Assembly (NCBI GenBank): GCA_007131435.1
Contig: SLQM01000006.1
Span: forward strand, 1 to 15,958
Source of the DNA: Syntrophomonadaceae bacterium
GTDB lineage: Bacteria > Bacillota > Dethiobacteria > DTU022
Direction of reading: 5' to 3'
Length of the DNA stretch: 15,958 nt
This document shows positions 7,513 to 13,884 of the stretch, piece after piece. How positions within the stretch are numbered: the first letter of the stretch is position 1; every line of letters starts with the position of its first letter. The position numbers and the translations under genes are program-made. The notes beneath the pieces were generated by a model. That model searched no databases. It was not told where the DNA came from and saw only the letters and a list, made by a program, of their open reading frames with translations.

Positions 7513-7541
7513 GCAGGATAAATGTTAAAAAGGGCGAATAG
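7513..7541 (+). promoter_or_regulatory. Sigma-H-type promoter for spoVS
   Basis: GCAGGATAA at 7513-7521 fits the sigma-H -35 consensus RnAGGAwWW at every position. After an 11-base spacer, GGCGAAT at 7533-7539 fits RnnGAAT. The expected start near 7546 leaves a short leader that reaches the AAAGGAGGT of spoVS. spoVS is a known sigma-H gene in B. subtilis, which supports the match. The consensus is quoted from memory. Confidence 0.65.
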
Positions 7542-7573
7542 TAAAGATAAATCCGCAAAGGAGGTATCTAATA

Positions 7574-7834
7574 ATGGGGGTATTAAAAGTCTCAGCAAAA
7601 TCCAATCCTAATTCGGTAGCCGGTGCCCTGGCAGGGGTACTAAGGGAACGAGGAGGCGCAGAAATTCAAACAATTGGAGCGGGAGCCCTGAATCAGGCAA
7701 TTAAAGCTGTAGCTATTGCCAGGGGCTTTGTAGCGCCAGGGGGAATTGATTTAATCTGCATTCCAGCCTTTACGGATATCGAGATTGATGGCGAGGAAAG
7801 AACTGCAATAAAACTGATCGTAGAACCTCGCTAA
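7574..7834 (+). CDS. spoVS: Stage V sporulation protein S
   Basis: Small Alba-like protein of 86 aa required for normal progress through sporulation (stage V, cortex and coat) and linked to septation in B. subtilis. The sequence is recognisable along nearly its whole length: LKVSAKSNPNSVAGALAG near the start, IGAGALNQAIKAVAIARGF in the middle and DGEERTAIKLIVEPR at the end. The ATG follows an optimal AAAGGAGGT (7557-7565) at eight bases, suggesting high translation. It stands 88 bases after ymdB with its own sigma-H-like promoter and is closed by a strong terminator, so it can be expressed alone. Together with the promoter it indicates an endospore-forming lineage, though spoVS also occurs in some non-spore-formers. 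Confidence 0.97.
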   Translation: MGVLKVSAKSNPNSVAGALAGVLRERGGAEIQTIGAGALNQAIKAVAIARGFVAPGGIDLICIPAFTDIEIDGEERTAIKLIVEPR

Positions 7835-7875
7835 AAACTGACGTTCCTTTATTTGTTAAATTAAAGTGTAATTTG

Positions 7876-7909
7876 AACACCCTCCGTCATATTTAGAGGG
7901 TGTTTTTTT
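7876..7909 (+). terminator. Strong intrinsic terminator after spoVS
   Basis: AACACCCTC (7876-7884) pairs with GAGGGTGTT (7896-7904) over nine bases around an 11-base loop and runs straight into a T-tract (7903-7909). It closes the rny-ymdB-spoVS region and separates it from the PHP gene, for which no clear promoter was found in 7910-7988. Confidence 0.88.
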
Positions 7910-7988
7910 ATTTACATCATGGTGGTATGATTAGCAAGACATAATAATACGACTTAACAACAAATGTGGGGTAAAAATTATAATTATC

Positions 7989-8825
7989 ATGAAACAGAAT
8001 TTAATTGATTTACATACACATAGCACTGTATCCGATGGTCTATACAGCCCTGAAGAGCTGGTTAATTTTGCCTCACGTGCTGGGATTATGGCTATTTCAT
8101 TAACCGATCATGATACTATAGACGGTTTGGATGAAGCAGCTGCGGCAAGTAAAAAAGCTGGTATAGAATTTATTCCAGGCATTGAAATTGGTATACTGCA
8201 TGAAGGCGAAGAAATACATTTACTCGGATATTACCTGGATAACTACAATATAATAAAACAGGAGTTGAAACTGCAAAAAGAAGAAAGGTTAAATAGAATG
8301 AGAGCCATGGTAAATAGGGTTTTAGAGATGGGAATTAAAATAACGCTGGATGAAGTGCTTGCTGAATCAGGAAATGCTGCCCCCGGAAGGATGCATTTAG
8401 CAAGAGTACTAGCTCAAAGACGTTATGTGCACAGTGTTAACCAGGCTTTTCAACTCTATCTTAAAAAAGATGGTCCAGCCTATATCCCCAGGAAAACAAT
8501 CACACTTGAGCAATCATTAAAATTATTATCAAATACGGCTAAAATTACAGCCATCGCTCATCCAAAAAATATAAACACATCTTTGCTCAGACAGCTTGTA
8601 GATAAAGGCCTTTCCGCCATTGAAGTATTTCATCCTGAACACAGCAGGGAAAGAACAGACTACTATAAAATGTTTGCAGCAAACTATAAATTACTGGTCA
8701 CTGGGGGCTCTGATTTTCACGGCGATAAGAATCAAACAGTTTACCCCACAAAGCTGGCAATATCTTATAGTTACCTGGAGAAGATAAAAAGCTACACTTA
8801 CGGAGATTGCACTTTTCTTGATTAA
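7989..8825 (+). CDS. PHP-domain phosphoesterase (TrpH / RNase AM-like)
   Basis: Cytoplasmic metal-dependent phosphoesterase of the PHP superfamily, 278 aa, in the stand-alone TrpH/YciV group. E. coli YciV (RNase AM) is a 5'-3' exonuclease and 3',5'-nucleotide bisphosphatase; that function is inferred here only from family resemblance. Motifs: DLHTHS with H9 and H11 and D17; LTDHDTIDG with D40-H41-D42; GIEI with E66; H77; AHPKN with H191; and GGSDFHG with D242 and H244. The whole trinuclear site therefore appears intact. The start is the first ATG of the frame; its ribosome binding site is weak (GTGGGG about 20 bases upstream), so expression may be low. The next gene starts 49 bases later. Confidence 0.88.
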   Translation: MKQNLIDLHTHSTVSDGLYSPEELVNFASRAGIMAISLTDHDTIDGLDEAAAASKKAGIEFIPGIEIGILHEGEEIHLLGYYLDNYNIIKQELKLQKEERLNRMRAMVNRVLEMGIKITLDEVLAESGNAAPGRMHLARVLAQRRYVHSVNQAFQLYLKKDGPAYIPRKTITLEQSLKLLSNTAKITAIAHPKNINTSLLRQLVDKGLSAIEVFHPEHSRERTDYYKMFAANYKLLVTGGSDFHGDKNQTVYPTKLAISYSYLEKIKSYTYGDCTFLD

Positions 8826-8845
8826 GATAAAATGATAGAATCAAG
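8817..8845 (+). repeat. Inverted repeat between the PHP gene and oadG
   Basis: CTTGATT (8817-8823) is mirrored exactly by AATCAAG (8839-8845) with 15 bases between, overlapping the PHP stop codon and ending 13 bases before the oadG ribosome binding site. No U-tract follows, so it is not a good terminator. It could be an operator or a chance palindrome. Confidence 0.25.
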
Positions 8846-8874
8846 TATATGTTTATCAGGGGGATAGACGATCT

Positions 8875-9282
8875 ATGGATCAGCTCAATTTTGCCATACA
8901 AGTTCTTGTAATTGGATTTACAGTTGTCTTTGTTACACTATTTATGTTATATGGAGTTCTATTGTTATTCTCCTACCTGTTTTACAAGAAAGAAGAAGAT
9001 AAAAGTATCAATCAAAAAGAGTCGCTATTAAGCGGTGAAAAGACTTTCGAAGCTGTTGCGGACAGCGTTGATAGCAAAGTAATTGCAGTTATTACAGCCG
9101 CAATTAGTGAATATATGCAGCATGATGAAAATTTCAAGAAAACCGCCAGTGTTTCAATATATTCTGATAAGGCACGAAGCTCTATTGTAGATAATTGGAA
9201 GATAATTGGAAGGAAAGCATTAATGGAAAATAGGGCTGTTTTAGAAAAGATTAGGAGGAAAAGAAGAGTTGAAAAAATTTAA
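8875..9282 (+). CDS. oadG: OadG-family gamma-like subunit of a Na+-pumping decarboxylase
   Basis: Small membrane subunit of 135 aa. A single N-terminal helix (about residues 8-37, with IGFTVVFVTLFMLYGVLLL) is followed by a charged cytoplasmic tail. The GFTVVF-TLF pattern is the recognisable OadG signature. In characterised pumps this subunit anchors and assembles the carboxyltransferase and beta subunits. The tail has an SxxxAxITAAISEYM segment seen in clostridial relatives next to a biotin carrier, and ends very basic (IRRKRRVEK). The ATG follows AGGGGGAT at 8858-8865. It overlaps the next gene by 14 bases, indicating translational coupling. The family call is good; the substrate of the enzyme (methylmalonyl-CoA, oxaloacetate or glutaconyl-CoA) cannot be told from this subunit. 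Confidence 0.82.
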   Translation: MDQLNFAIQVLVIGFTVVFVTLFMLYGVLLLFSYLFYKKEEDKSINQKESLLSGEKTFEAVADSVDSKVIAVITAAISEYMQHDENFKKTASVSIYSDKARSSIVDNWKIIGRKALMENRAVLEKIRRKRRVEKI

Positions 9283-9712
9283 AGTTACAGTTGATGGTCA
9301 ATCATATACGGTTGAAGTTGAAGAAGTCAAGTCAGAAACAGGTTTAAAACCTGAAAGCTTTTCAGTTGAAAAAATTGAAACCGCCAAGCAAGGCGAAACT
9401 GCTGTTAAGCCGGAATTAAAACCTGTGAGCCCGGTTACGGATAAGCAGGGAGAGGAAGAAAGAAATAATGCAAGTGTTTCAACTTCACCAGCAGCAAGTG
9501 GAATAAGCATAAAGGCGCCCATGCCTGGCTCAGTGCTTGATGTAAAAGTTAAACCAGGCGATGAGGTTCAAAACGGGGATGTGCTTTTAGTTCTTGAAGC
9601 GATGAAGATGGAAAATGAATTGACCTCTTCGACTGCAGGAAAAGTTACCGAAGTATTAGTGAAAAAGGGCGATACAGTTAATAGTGGCGACCCCCTGGTG
9701 ATTATCGCTTAA
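9269..9712 (+). CDS. Biotin carboxyl carrier subunit of decarboxylase
   Basis: Biotin/lipoyl-attachment protein of 147 aa. An N-terminal strand-rich stretch (MKKFKVTVDGQSYTVEVEEV) is joined by a flexible Ser/Glu/Pro-rich linker (about 25-78) to an 80-residue-scale biotinyl domain with APMPGSVLDVKVKPGD. The biotinylation site is the second K of EAMKMENE (K113). It carries CO2 from the carboxyltransferase to the beta subunit in the membrane. The start is TTG 9269 with AGGAGG at 9253-9258, overlapping oadG by 14 bases. Length and linker fit GcdC/MmdC-like carriers. A role as the BCCP of acetyl-CoA carboxylase is less likely because genes of the Na+ pump lie on both sides. Confidence 0.9.
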   Translation: MKKFKVTVDGQSYTVEVEEVKSETGLKPESFSVEKIETAKQGETAVKPELKPVSPVTDKQGEEERNNASVSTSPAASGISIKAPMPGSVLDVKVKPGDEVQNGDVLLVLEAMKMENELTSSTAGKVTEVLVKKGDTVNSGDPLVIIA

Positions 9713-9745
9713 AAAATTATCAACAAAAGGTCAAAGGGGGCTGCT

Positions 9746-9769
9746 ATGAATGTTGGATATGTTTATTGA
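9746..9769 (+). other. Out-of-frame short ORF overlapping the oadB start
   Basis: ATG 9746 lies five bases after GGGGG (9736-9740) and opens a seven-codon frame (MNVGYVY) that stops at 9767-9769. It overlaps the oadB start at 9750 in another frame and ends just after the possible in-frame oadB ATG at 9759. It could compete with or couple to oadB initiation; it may equally be unused. Confidence 0.3.
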
Positions 9770-10880
9770 ATTTATAAGAGGTACAGGATATTTAAACCTG
9801 CAGCTAAATGATGTGATAATGGTTATAATCGCCTGTATTCTTCTATACCTTGGGATAGTAAAAAAATATGAACCGCTTTTGTTAATTCCAATTAGTTTCG
9901 GTGTCTTAATTGTAAACCTACCGTTGGGTGGACTTATGCTGCCTGGGGTTGGCGAGGAACCCGGGGGACTACTATATTACTTGTCACTGGGCCTCGAACT
10001 TGGCATATATCCACCTCTTATTTTCCTTGGAGTGGGGGCAATGACTGATTTTGGGCCATTGATAGCTAATCCGGTAACAATCTTGTTAGGTGCGGCTGCT
10101 CAATTTGGTATATTTTTAACATTTGTTGGCGCAATATACCTTGGCTTTACGCCCCAACAGGCAGGAGCTATCGGCATAATTGGGGGTGCCGACGGGCCAA
10201 CTGCTATATTCATAGCCAGCAGGCTTGCGCCCGAACTGCTTGGTTCAATTGCTATAGCTGCATATTCTTATATGGCCCTGGTACCAATAATTCAGCCACC
10301 AATTATGAAATTACTCACAACAAAAAACGAGCGTATGGTAGTAATGGAGCAGTTAAGGACTGTTTCAAAAAAAGAAAAAATACTATTTCCAATTACGGTA
10401 ATTATTATAACCGGCCTTTTATTACCGGCTGCCCTTCCACTACTTGGAATGCTCATGTTTGGCAACCTGATTAGGGAGTCAGGGGTAACTGAACGTCTAA
10501 GTAAGGCGGCTCAAAATGAACTAAACAACATTATAGTTATTTTCCTTGGTTTAACAGTTGGTGCAAAAGCAACTGCATCATATTTTCTAACACCGGAAAC
10601 TTTAAGAATTATTGTTCTTGGCTTAGCGGCTTTTGCCTTTGGTACTGCTACAGGGGTATTGATGGGAAAATTATTGTACAGATTTTCGGGAGGGAAAATA
10701 AATCCTTTAATCGGCTCAGCAGGTGTTTCTGCTGTTCCCATGGCAGCCAGGGTTTCTCAGGCAGTTGGTAAAGAAGAAAACCCAAATAATTATTTGTTGA
10801 TGCACGCAATGGGCCCTAATGTAGCCGGTGTAATTGGATCTGCAGTAGCTGCAGGAATATTATTATCTATACTTAATTAG
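9750..10880 (+). CDS. oadB: Na+-translocating decarboxylase beta subunit (OadB/MmdB/GcdB family)
   Basis: Polytopic membrane protein of 376 aa that decarboxylates carboxybiotin and exports Na+. The family hallmark GGADGPTAIFIASRLAP carries the conserved Asp at residue 148. Other family stretches are GLELGIYPPLIFLGVGAMTDFGP, NPVTILLGAAAQFGIF and the C-terminal GPNVAGVIGSAVAAGILL. About ten hydrophobic segments are visible. The length matches the shorter MmdB/GcdB-type beta subunits rather than the roughly 430-aa enterobacterial OadB. The ATG at 9750 has GGGGG nine bases upstream; a second ATG (9759) and an out-of-frame ATG (9746) are close by. It follows oadG and the biotin carrier; no alpha (carboxyltransferase) gene is in the window. 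gltX follows after 21 bases and is probably on the same message. Confidence 0.93.
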   Translation: MLDMFIEFIRGTGYLNLQLNDVIMVIIACILLYLGIVKKYEPLLLIPISFGVLIVNLPLGGLMLPGVGEEPGGLLYYLSLGLELGIYPPLIFLGVGAMTDFGPLIANPVTILLGAAAQFGIFLTFVGAIYLGFTPQQAGAIGIIGGADGPTAIFIASRLAPELLGSIAIAAYSYMALVPIIQPPIMKLLTTKNERMVVMEQLRTVSKKEKILFPITVIIITGLLLPAALPLLGMLMFGNLIRESGVTERLSKAAQNELNNIIVIFLGLTVGAKATASYFLTPETLRIIVLGLAAFAFGTATGVLMGKLLYRFSGGKINPLIGSAGVSAVPMAARVSQAVGKEENPNNYLLMHAMGPNVAGVIGSAVAAGILLSILN

Positions 10881-10901
10881 AATAAGTAAAGAGGTGTTTA
10901 T

Positions 10902-12353
10902 GTGTCTGAAGTTAAAGTGAGATTTGCGCCCAGCCCAACGGGTGAACTACATATAGGAGGAGCTCGAACCGCATTATTTAATTATCTTTACGCTAAAGCA
11001 GAAGAGGGTACTTTGGTAATGAGGATAGATGATACAGATCTTGAGCGATCTCGCGAAGAATATGTAGATAAATTAATCGAATCCCTGCATTGGCTGGGGC
11101 TGGGTTGGGATGAAGGCCCATATTTCCAATCAAAAAGATTGGATGTCTATTCAAACGAGGCTGAACGCCTGTTATCAGAAAAAAAAGCTTATTATTGTTA
11201 CTGCAGTGTTGACGAATTGGCCAGTGGAAGAGAAAGGGCTCGTAATGAAAACAAACAATATTTGTATCCCGGTAACTGCAGGGATTTAAGGGACAACCAG
11301 GTTGAAGCCTTTGAAGCAGAAGGAAGAAAGCCAGTGATAAGACTTTTAATTCCTGATACAGGCACTACAGTGGTTAATGACTTAATTAGAGACAAAGTTA
11401 GTTTTAACAATAGCGACCTGGATGATTTTATAATTATAAAATCTAACGGTCTTCCTACATATAATTTTGCCAGTATTGTTGATGATTGCAAAATGAATAT
11501 CTCACACATCATCAGGGGTGAAGAACATTTATCAAATACACCCCGGCAGCTGCTCTGCGCAAAAGCATTAGGTTACAAGCTGCCTGCATTTGCCCATGTT
11601 CCCATGATCCTGGCTCCTGACCGCAGCAAACTAAGTAAACGTCATGGAGCTACATCGGTAGAAGAATTTCGTTCAGAAGGGTACTTGCCCGAAGCGCTGG
11701 TTAATTATATGGCCCTGCTTGGCTGGGCTCCCGGAGAAGACAGGGAACTCATAACCCTTTCGGAGATGATAGCCTTATTCAACCTGGGCAAGGTTAATAA
11801 AACTGCTGCCATCTATGATACAAGTAAGTTGAGTTGGATAAATGGGAATTACATGCGCGAATATGATACCGATAAATTAGCTAAAGCGGCTCTTCCATTT
11901 TTGAAAGAGAAATATGCCACAGAAAATCATGGGAAAATGAAGGATGAAGAATATATCAAAAAGGTTGTTAGCGCTGTCAAGGAACGAGCTAAAACACTTA
12001 AAGAGCTTAGTGAAATAGCGGATTATTTCTTTAAAGATAATTTTGATTATGATGAAAAAGGGGTTAAGAAAAATTTCAAAAAAGAAGGTACCGTTGATTT
12101 GCTTAAAACTTTAAAATCTGAGCTTAAAGGGCTTGATATCTTAACAAGTGCTAACACTGAAGAACTATTTGTCAGGCTATGTGAATCCGGTAAAGTCTCT
12201 TTGGGTCGCTTGATGGGCCCGACCCGGTTAGCTTTGACCGGTAAAACCGGAGGCCCGGCCATATTTGATATTATGGAAATACTTGGCAAAGATAAAGTCA
12301 CCGAGAGGCTTGAAAGAGCAATTTACTACATAGAAAATATGATGGACAGTTGA
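10902..12353 (+). CDS. gltX: Glutamyl-tRNA synthetase
   Basis: Class I aminoacyl-tRNA synthetase of 483 aa that charges tRNA-Glu, and in many Firmicutes also tRNA-Gln for later amidation. The HIGH-type signature is FAPSPTGELHIGG with H17-I18-G19-G20, and the KMSKS-type loop is KLSKR at 243-247. A cysteine cluster (C99, C101, C126) in the connective peptide is a likely zinc site. The GEEHLSNTPRQL stretch is typical. The C-terminal part is the helical anticodon-binding domain. The start is GTG 10902, five bases after GAGGTG (10891-10896); an ATG two bases earlier is in another frame and stops at once. It follows oadB by 21 bases, an uncommon neighbour, which suggests read-through expression. 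Confidence 0.96.
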   Translation: MSEVKVRFAPSPTGELHIGGARTALFNYLYAKAEEGTLVMRIDDTDLERSREEYVDKLIESLHWLGLGWDEGPYFQSKRLDVYSNEAERLLSEKKAYYCYCSVDELASGRERARNENKQYLYPGNCRDLRDNQVEAFEAEGRKPVIRLLIPDTGTTVVNDLIRDKVSFNNSDLDDFIIIKSNGLPTYNFASIVDDCKMNISHIIRGEEHLSNTPRQLLCAKALGYKLPAFAHVPMILAPDRSKLSKRHGATSVEEFRSEGYLPEALVNYMALLGWAPGEDRELITLSEMIALFNLGKVNKTAAIYDTSKLSWINGNYMREYDTDKLAKAALPFLKEKYATENHGKMKDEEYIKKVVSAVKERAKTLKELSEIADYFFKDNFDYDEKGVKKNFKKEGTVDLLKTLKSELKGLDILTSANTEELFVRLCESGKVSLGRLMGPTRLALTGKTGGPAIFDIMEILGKDKVTERLERAIYYIENMMDS

Positions 12354-12393
12354 TAATGCAGAAGCCATTATACTTTTTATACGGAGGTGTAAA

Positions 12394-12531
12394 ATGCTTC
12401 AGTTAATTACAGGAATATTATTGATAGCGGTATTTTTTATCCTGTTTTTCATGTTGAAAAGCGGTTATGATAAAAAGAAAGAATTAGAAGAAGGTAGTAA
12501 TCATGGTAATAAGGGTGATAAAAAGAAATAG
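12394..12531 (+). CDS. Small single-pass membrane peptide, 45 aa
   Basis: A short frame with a strong GGAGGTG (12383-12389) before ATG 12394. The product begins with about 20 hydrophobic residues (LITGILLIAVFFILFF) and ends with a very hydrophilic, lysine-rich tail of about 22 residues (YDKKKELEEG... DKKK). The predicted form is a membrane helix with a charged cytoplasmic tail. I do not recognise a family and assign no function. It lies 40 bases after gltX on the same strand and could be the last gene of that transcript. The strong Shine-Dalgarno and the clean hydrophobic-then-charged layout argue that it is real; the short length leaves doubt. Confidence 0.6.
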   Translation: MLQLITGILLIAVFFILFFMLKSGYDKKKELEEGSNHGNKGDKKK

Positions 12532-12622
12532 ATTATACATTTACATAAGACGTTTGATAGCAGTTTTCAATATATTGATAGAGTCTTGTATCAAAATACT
12601 CTTTATAAGTTGTGTTAAAATT

Positions 12623-13822
12623 TTACCAGGTTCTGAAAAGTTTTCTGCGATATGTTCTTCTTTTACGTCTAGGGTAAGCATTGTCATCTAATAAATCCTG
12701 GTAGACCTCGAGCATGTTTTCTGCACTGCATGCAGATGATATAAGCGGTGCGTTTTGTAAAGCTTTTCCTTTCATATAATTATAAAGAGCATCATCATCA
12801 AGCAGCTTAATTATAGCTTCAGAGAATTGTGTCATCACCGGCTCTGTAAGGATACCGTCTTCTCCGTCCTCAACCATTTCAGCGGGGCCGAAAGCCTTTA
12901 TTGCAACTGTGGGAAGGCCTGCGGCTTTTGCTTCGCCAATCACTAAGCCCTGGGTCTCGGTGACAGAAGGGAAAACAAACATGTATGCACTGGCGTAGCA
13001 ATGGACGATTGAGCTTCTAGGAAGCACTCCTGTAAAAGTAACTTTGTTGCTTATGCCTATTTGATAGCACATTTGACGTAGAAAGTTTTCCTGTGGCCCC
13101 TTACCAACCAATACGAGATGGACTTCCGGATGTTGTTGGAGCACGTTTTGAAATGCTTTAAGCAAAAATACAACATTTTTTTCCTGCCCAAGCCTTCCAA
13201 CAAATAAAAGAGCTTTTTCTTCAGGCTTTATTCCATAATTGTCTTTCAACCAGTTGGTATCGAGATTTTCAAATTCTTCAAGTTCAATTCCGGTAGGTAT
13301 ATTAACAATTGGCGCTTCTACACCAATTCTTCTCAGGTAATTAACAACAAGCTGGGAAGGGGCAACAACCATGTTACAGTGGTTGCAAAAATCGCGGCCA
13401 ATAGCCTGGACAACTTGTTTTGAAGCTTCTTCAGCAATCGGAAAATAGTGAACATATTGATCGTAAAGGGTGTGAAAGGTGAAAACAAGAGGGAGCTTGT
13501 GCCTCCTGGCAGCACGTGCGCCAAGCCTGCCTAACAAAAAAGGTGAATGGGCATGGATTATATCAAGGCCTATTTCCTTAATAGTGGTGCTGAGATGGAT
13601 TGAAATAGGTATGGGAAGGGTAAATTCAGGCATGGTTGGCCAGGGGACTGAAATAAACCTGAATACACCTTCTTCTTTAGGCGGATGCATCGCGGGATAA
13701 TCTGGCCCAAATATAAATACATCATGGCCGCGCTGGTTAAATTCACGCGTAAAGAGCTCAATAGACCTGACAACTCCGCTTGTGTACGGTCGAAAACTGT
13801 CGGTAAAAACACCAATTTTCAA
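12623..13822 (-). CDS. GT4-family glycosyltransferase, glycolipid-synthase type
   Basis: GT-B fold retaining glycosyltransferase of 399 aa, probably transferring a sugar from a nucleotide donor to a lipid acceptor. It opens with KIGVFTDSFRPYTSGVVRS, close in style to diacylglycerol glucosyltransferases and mannosyltransferases of group GT4. The donor site shows VGRLGQEKN (208-216) and the E-x7-E pair E289/E297 in ETQGLVIGEAKAAGLP. FHTLYDQYVHYFP matches the acceptor-side region of the same group. There is no membrane helix, but the last 15 residues are very basic (RRKRRTYRRKLFR), which could bind anionic lipids. The start is TTG at 13822, preceded on its strand by AGGGGGG with good spacing. 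capA lies 62 bases upstream. The exact sugar and acceptor are unknown. Confidence 0.85.
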   Translation of the reverse strand: MKIGVFTDSFRPYTSGVVRSIELFTREFNQRGHDVFIFGPDYPAMHPPKEEGVFRFISVPWPTMPEFTLPIPISIHLSTTIKEIGLDIIHAHSPFLLGRLGARAARRHKLPLVFTFHTLYDQYVHYFPIAEEASKQVVQAIGRDFCNHCNMVVAPSQLVVNYLRRIGVEAPIVNIPTGIELEEFENLDTNWLKDNYGIKPEEKALLFVGRLGQEKNVVFLLKAFQNVLQQHPEVHLVLVGKGPQENFLRQMCYQIGISNKVTFTGVLPRSSIVHCYASAYMFVFPSVTETQGLVIGEAKAAGLPTVAIKAFGPAEMVEDGEDGILTEPVMTQFSEAIIKLLDDDALYNYMKGKALQNAPLISSACSAENMLEVYQDLLDDNAYPRRKRRTYRRKLFRTW

Positions 13823-13884
13823 CTATAATCCCCCCTAAGCCATGTTATAAAAAATGTAAAAAAGAAGGTGATTGCTCACGTAAA

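Noticed and set aside
7910..7988. Promoter for the PHP gene (TTTACA and CATAAT).
   Set aside because: Spacing of 23 bases is not workable and no other pair fits.
12532..12622. Short inverted repeats (TTGATA/TATCAA and AGAGT/ACTCT) as a bidirectional terminator between the converging genes.
   Set aside because: Stems of only five or six AT-rich pairs with large loops; no convincing terminator seen in this gap.
12503..12691. 62-codon plus-strand frame.
   Set aside because: It overlaps the 45-aa peptide in another frame and the 3' end of the glycosyltransferase; no ribosome binding site.
13866..13884. GTGA-GCAA-TCAC hairpin followed by T-runs on the minus strand between capA and the glycosyltransferase.
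   Set aside because: A four-pair stem is too short for an intrinsic terminator.
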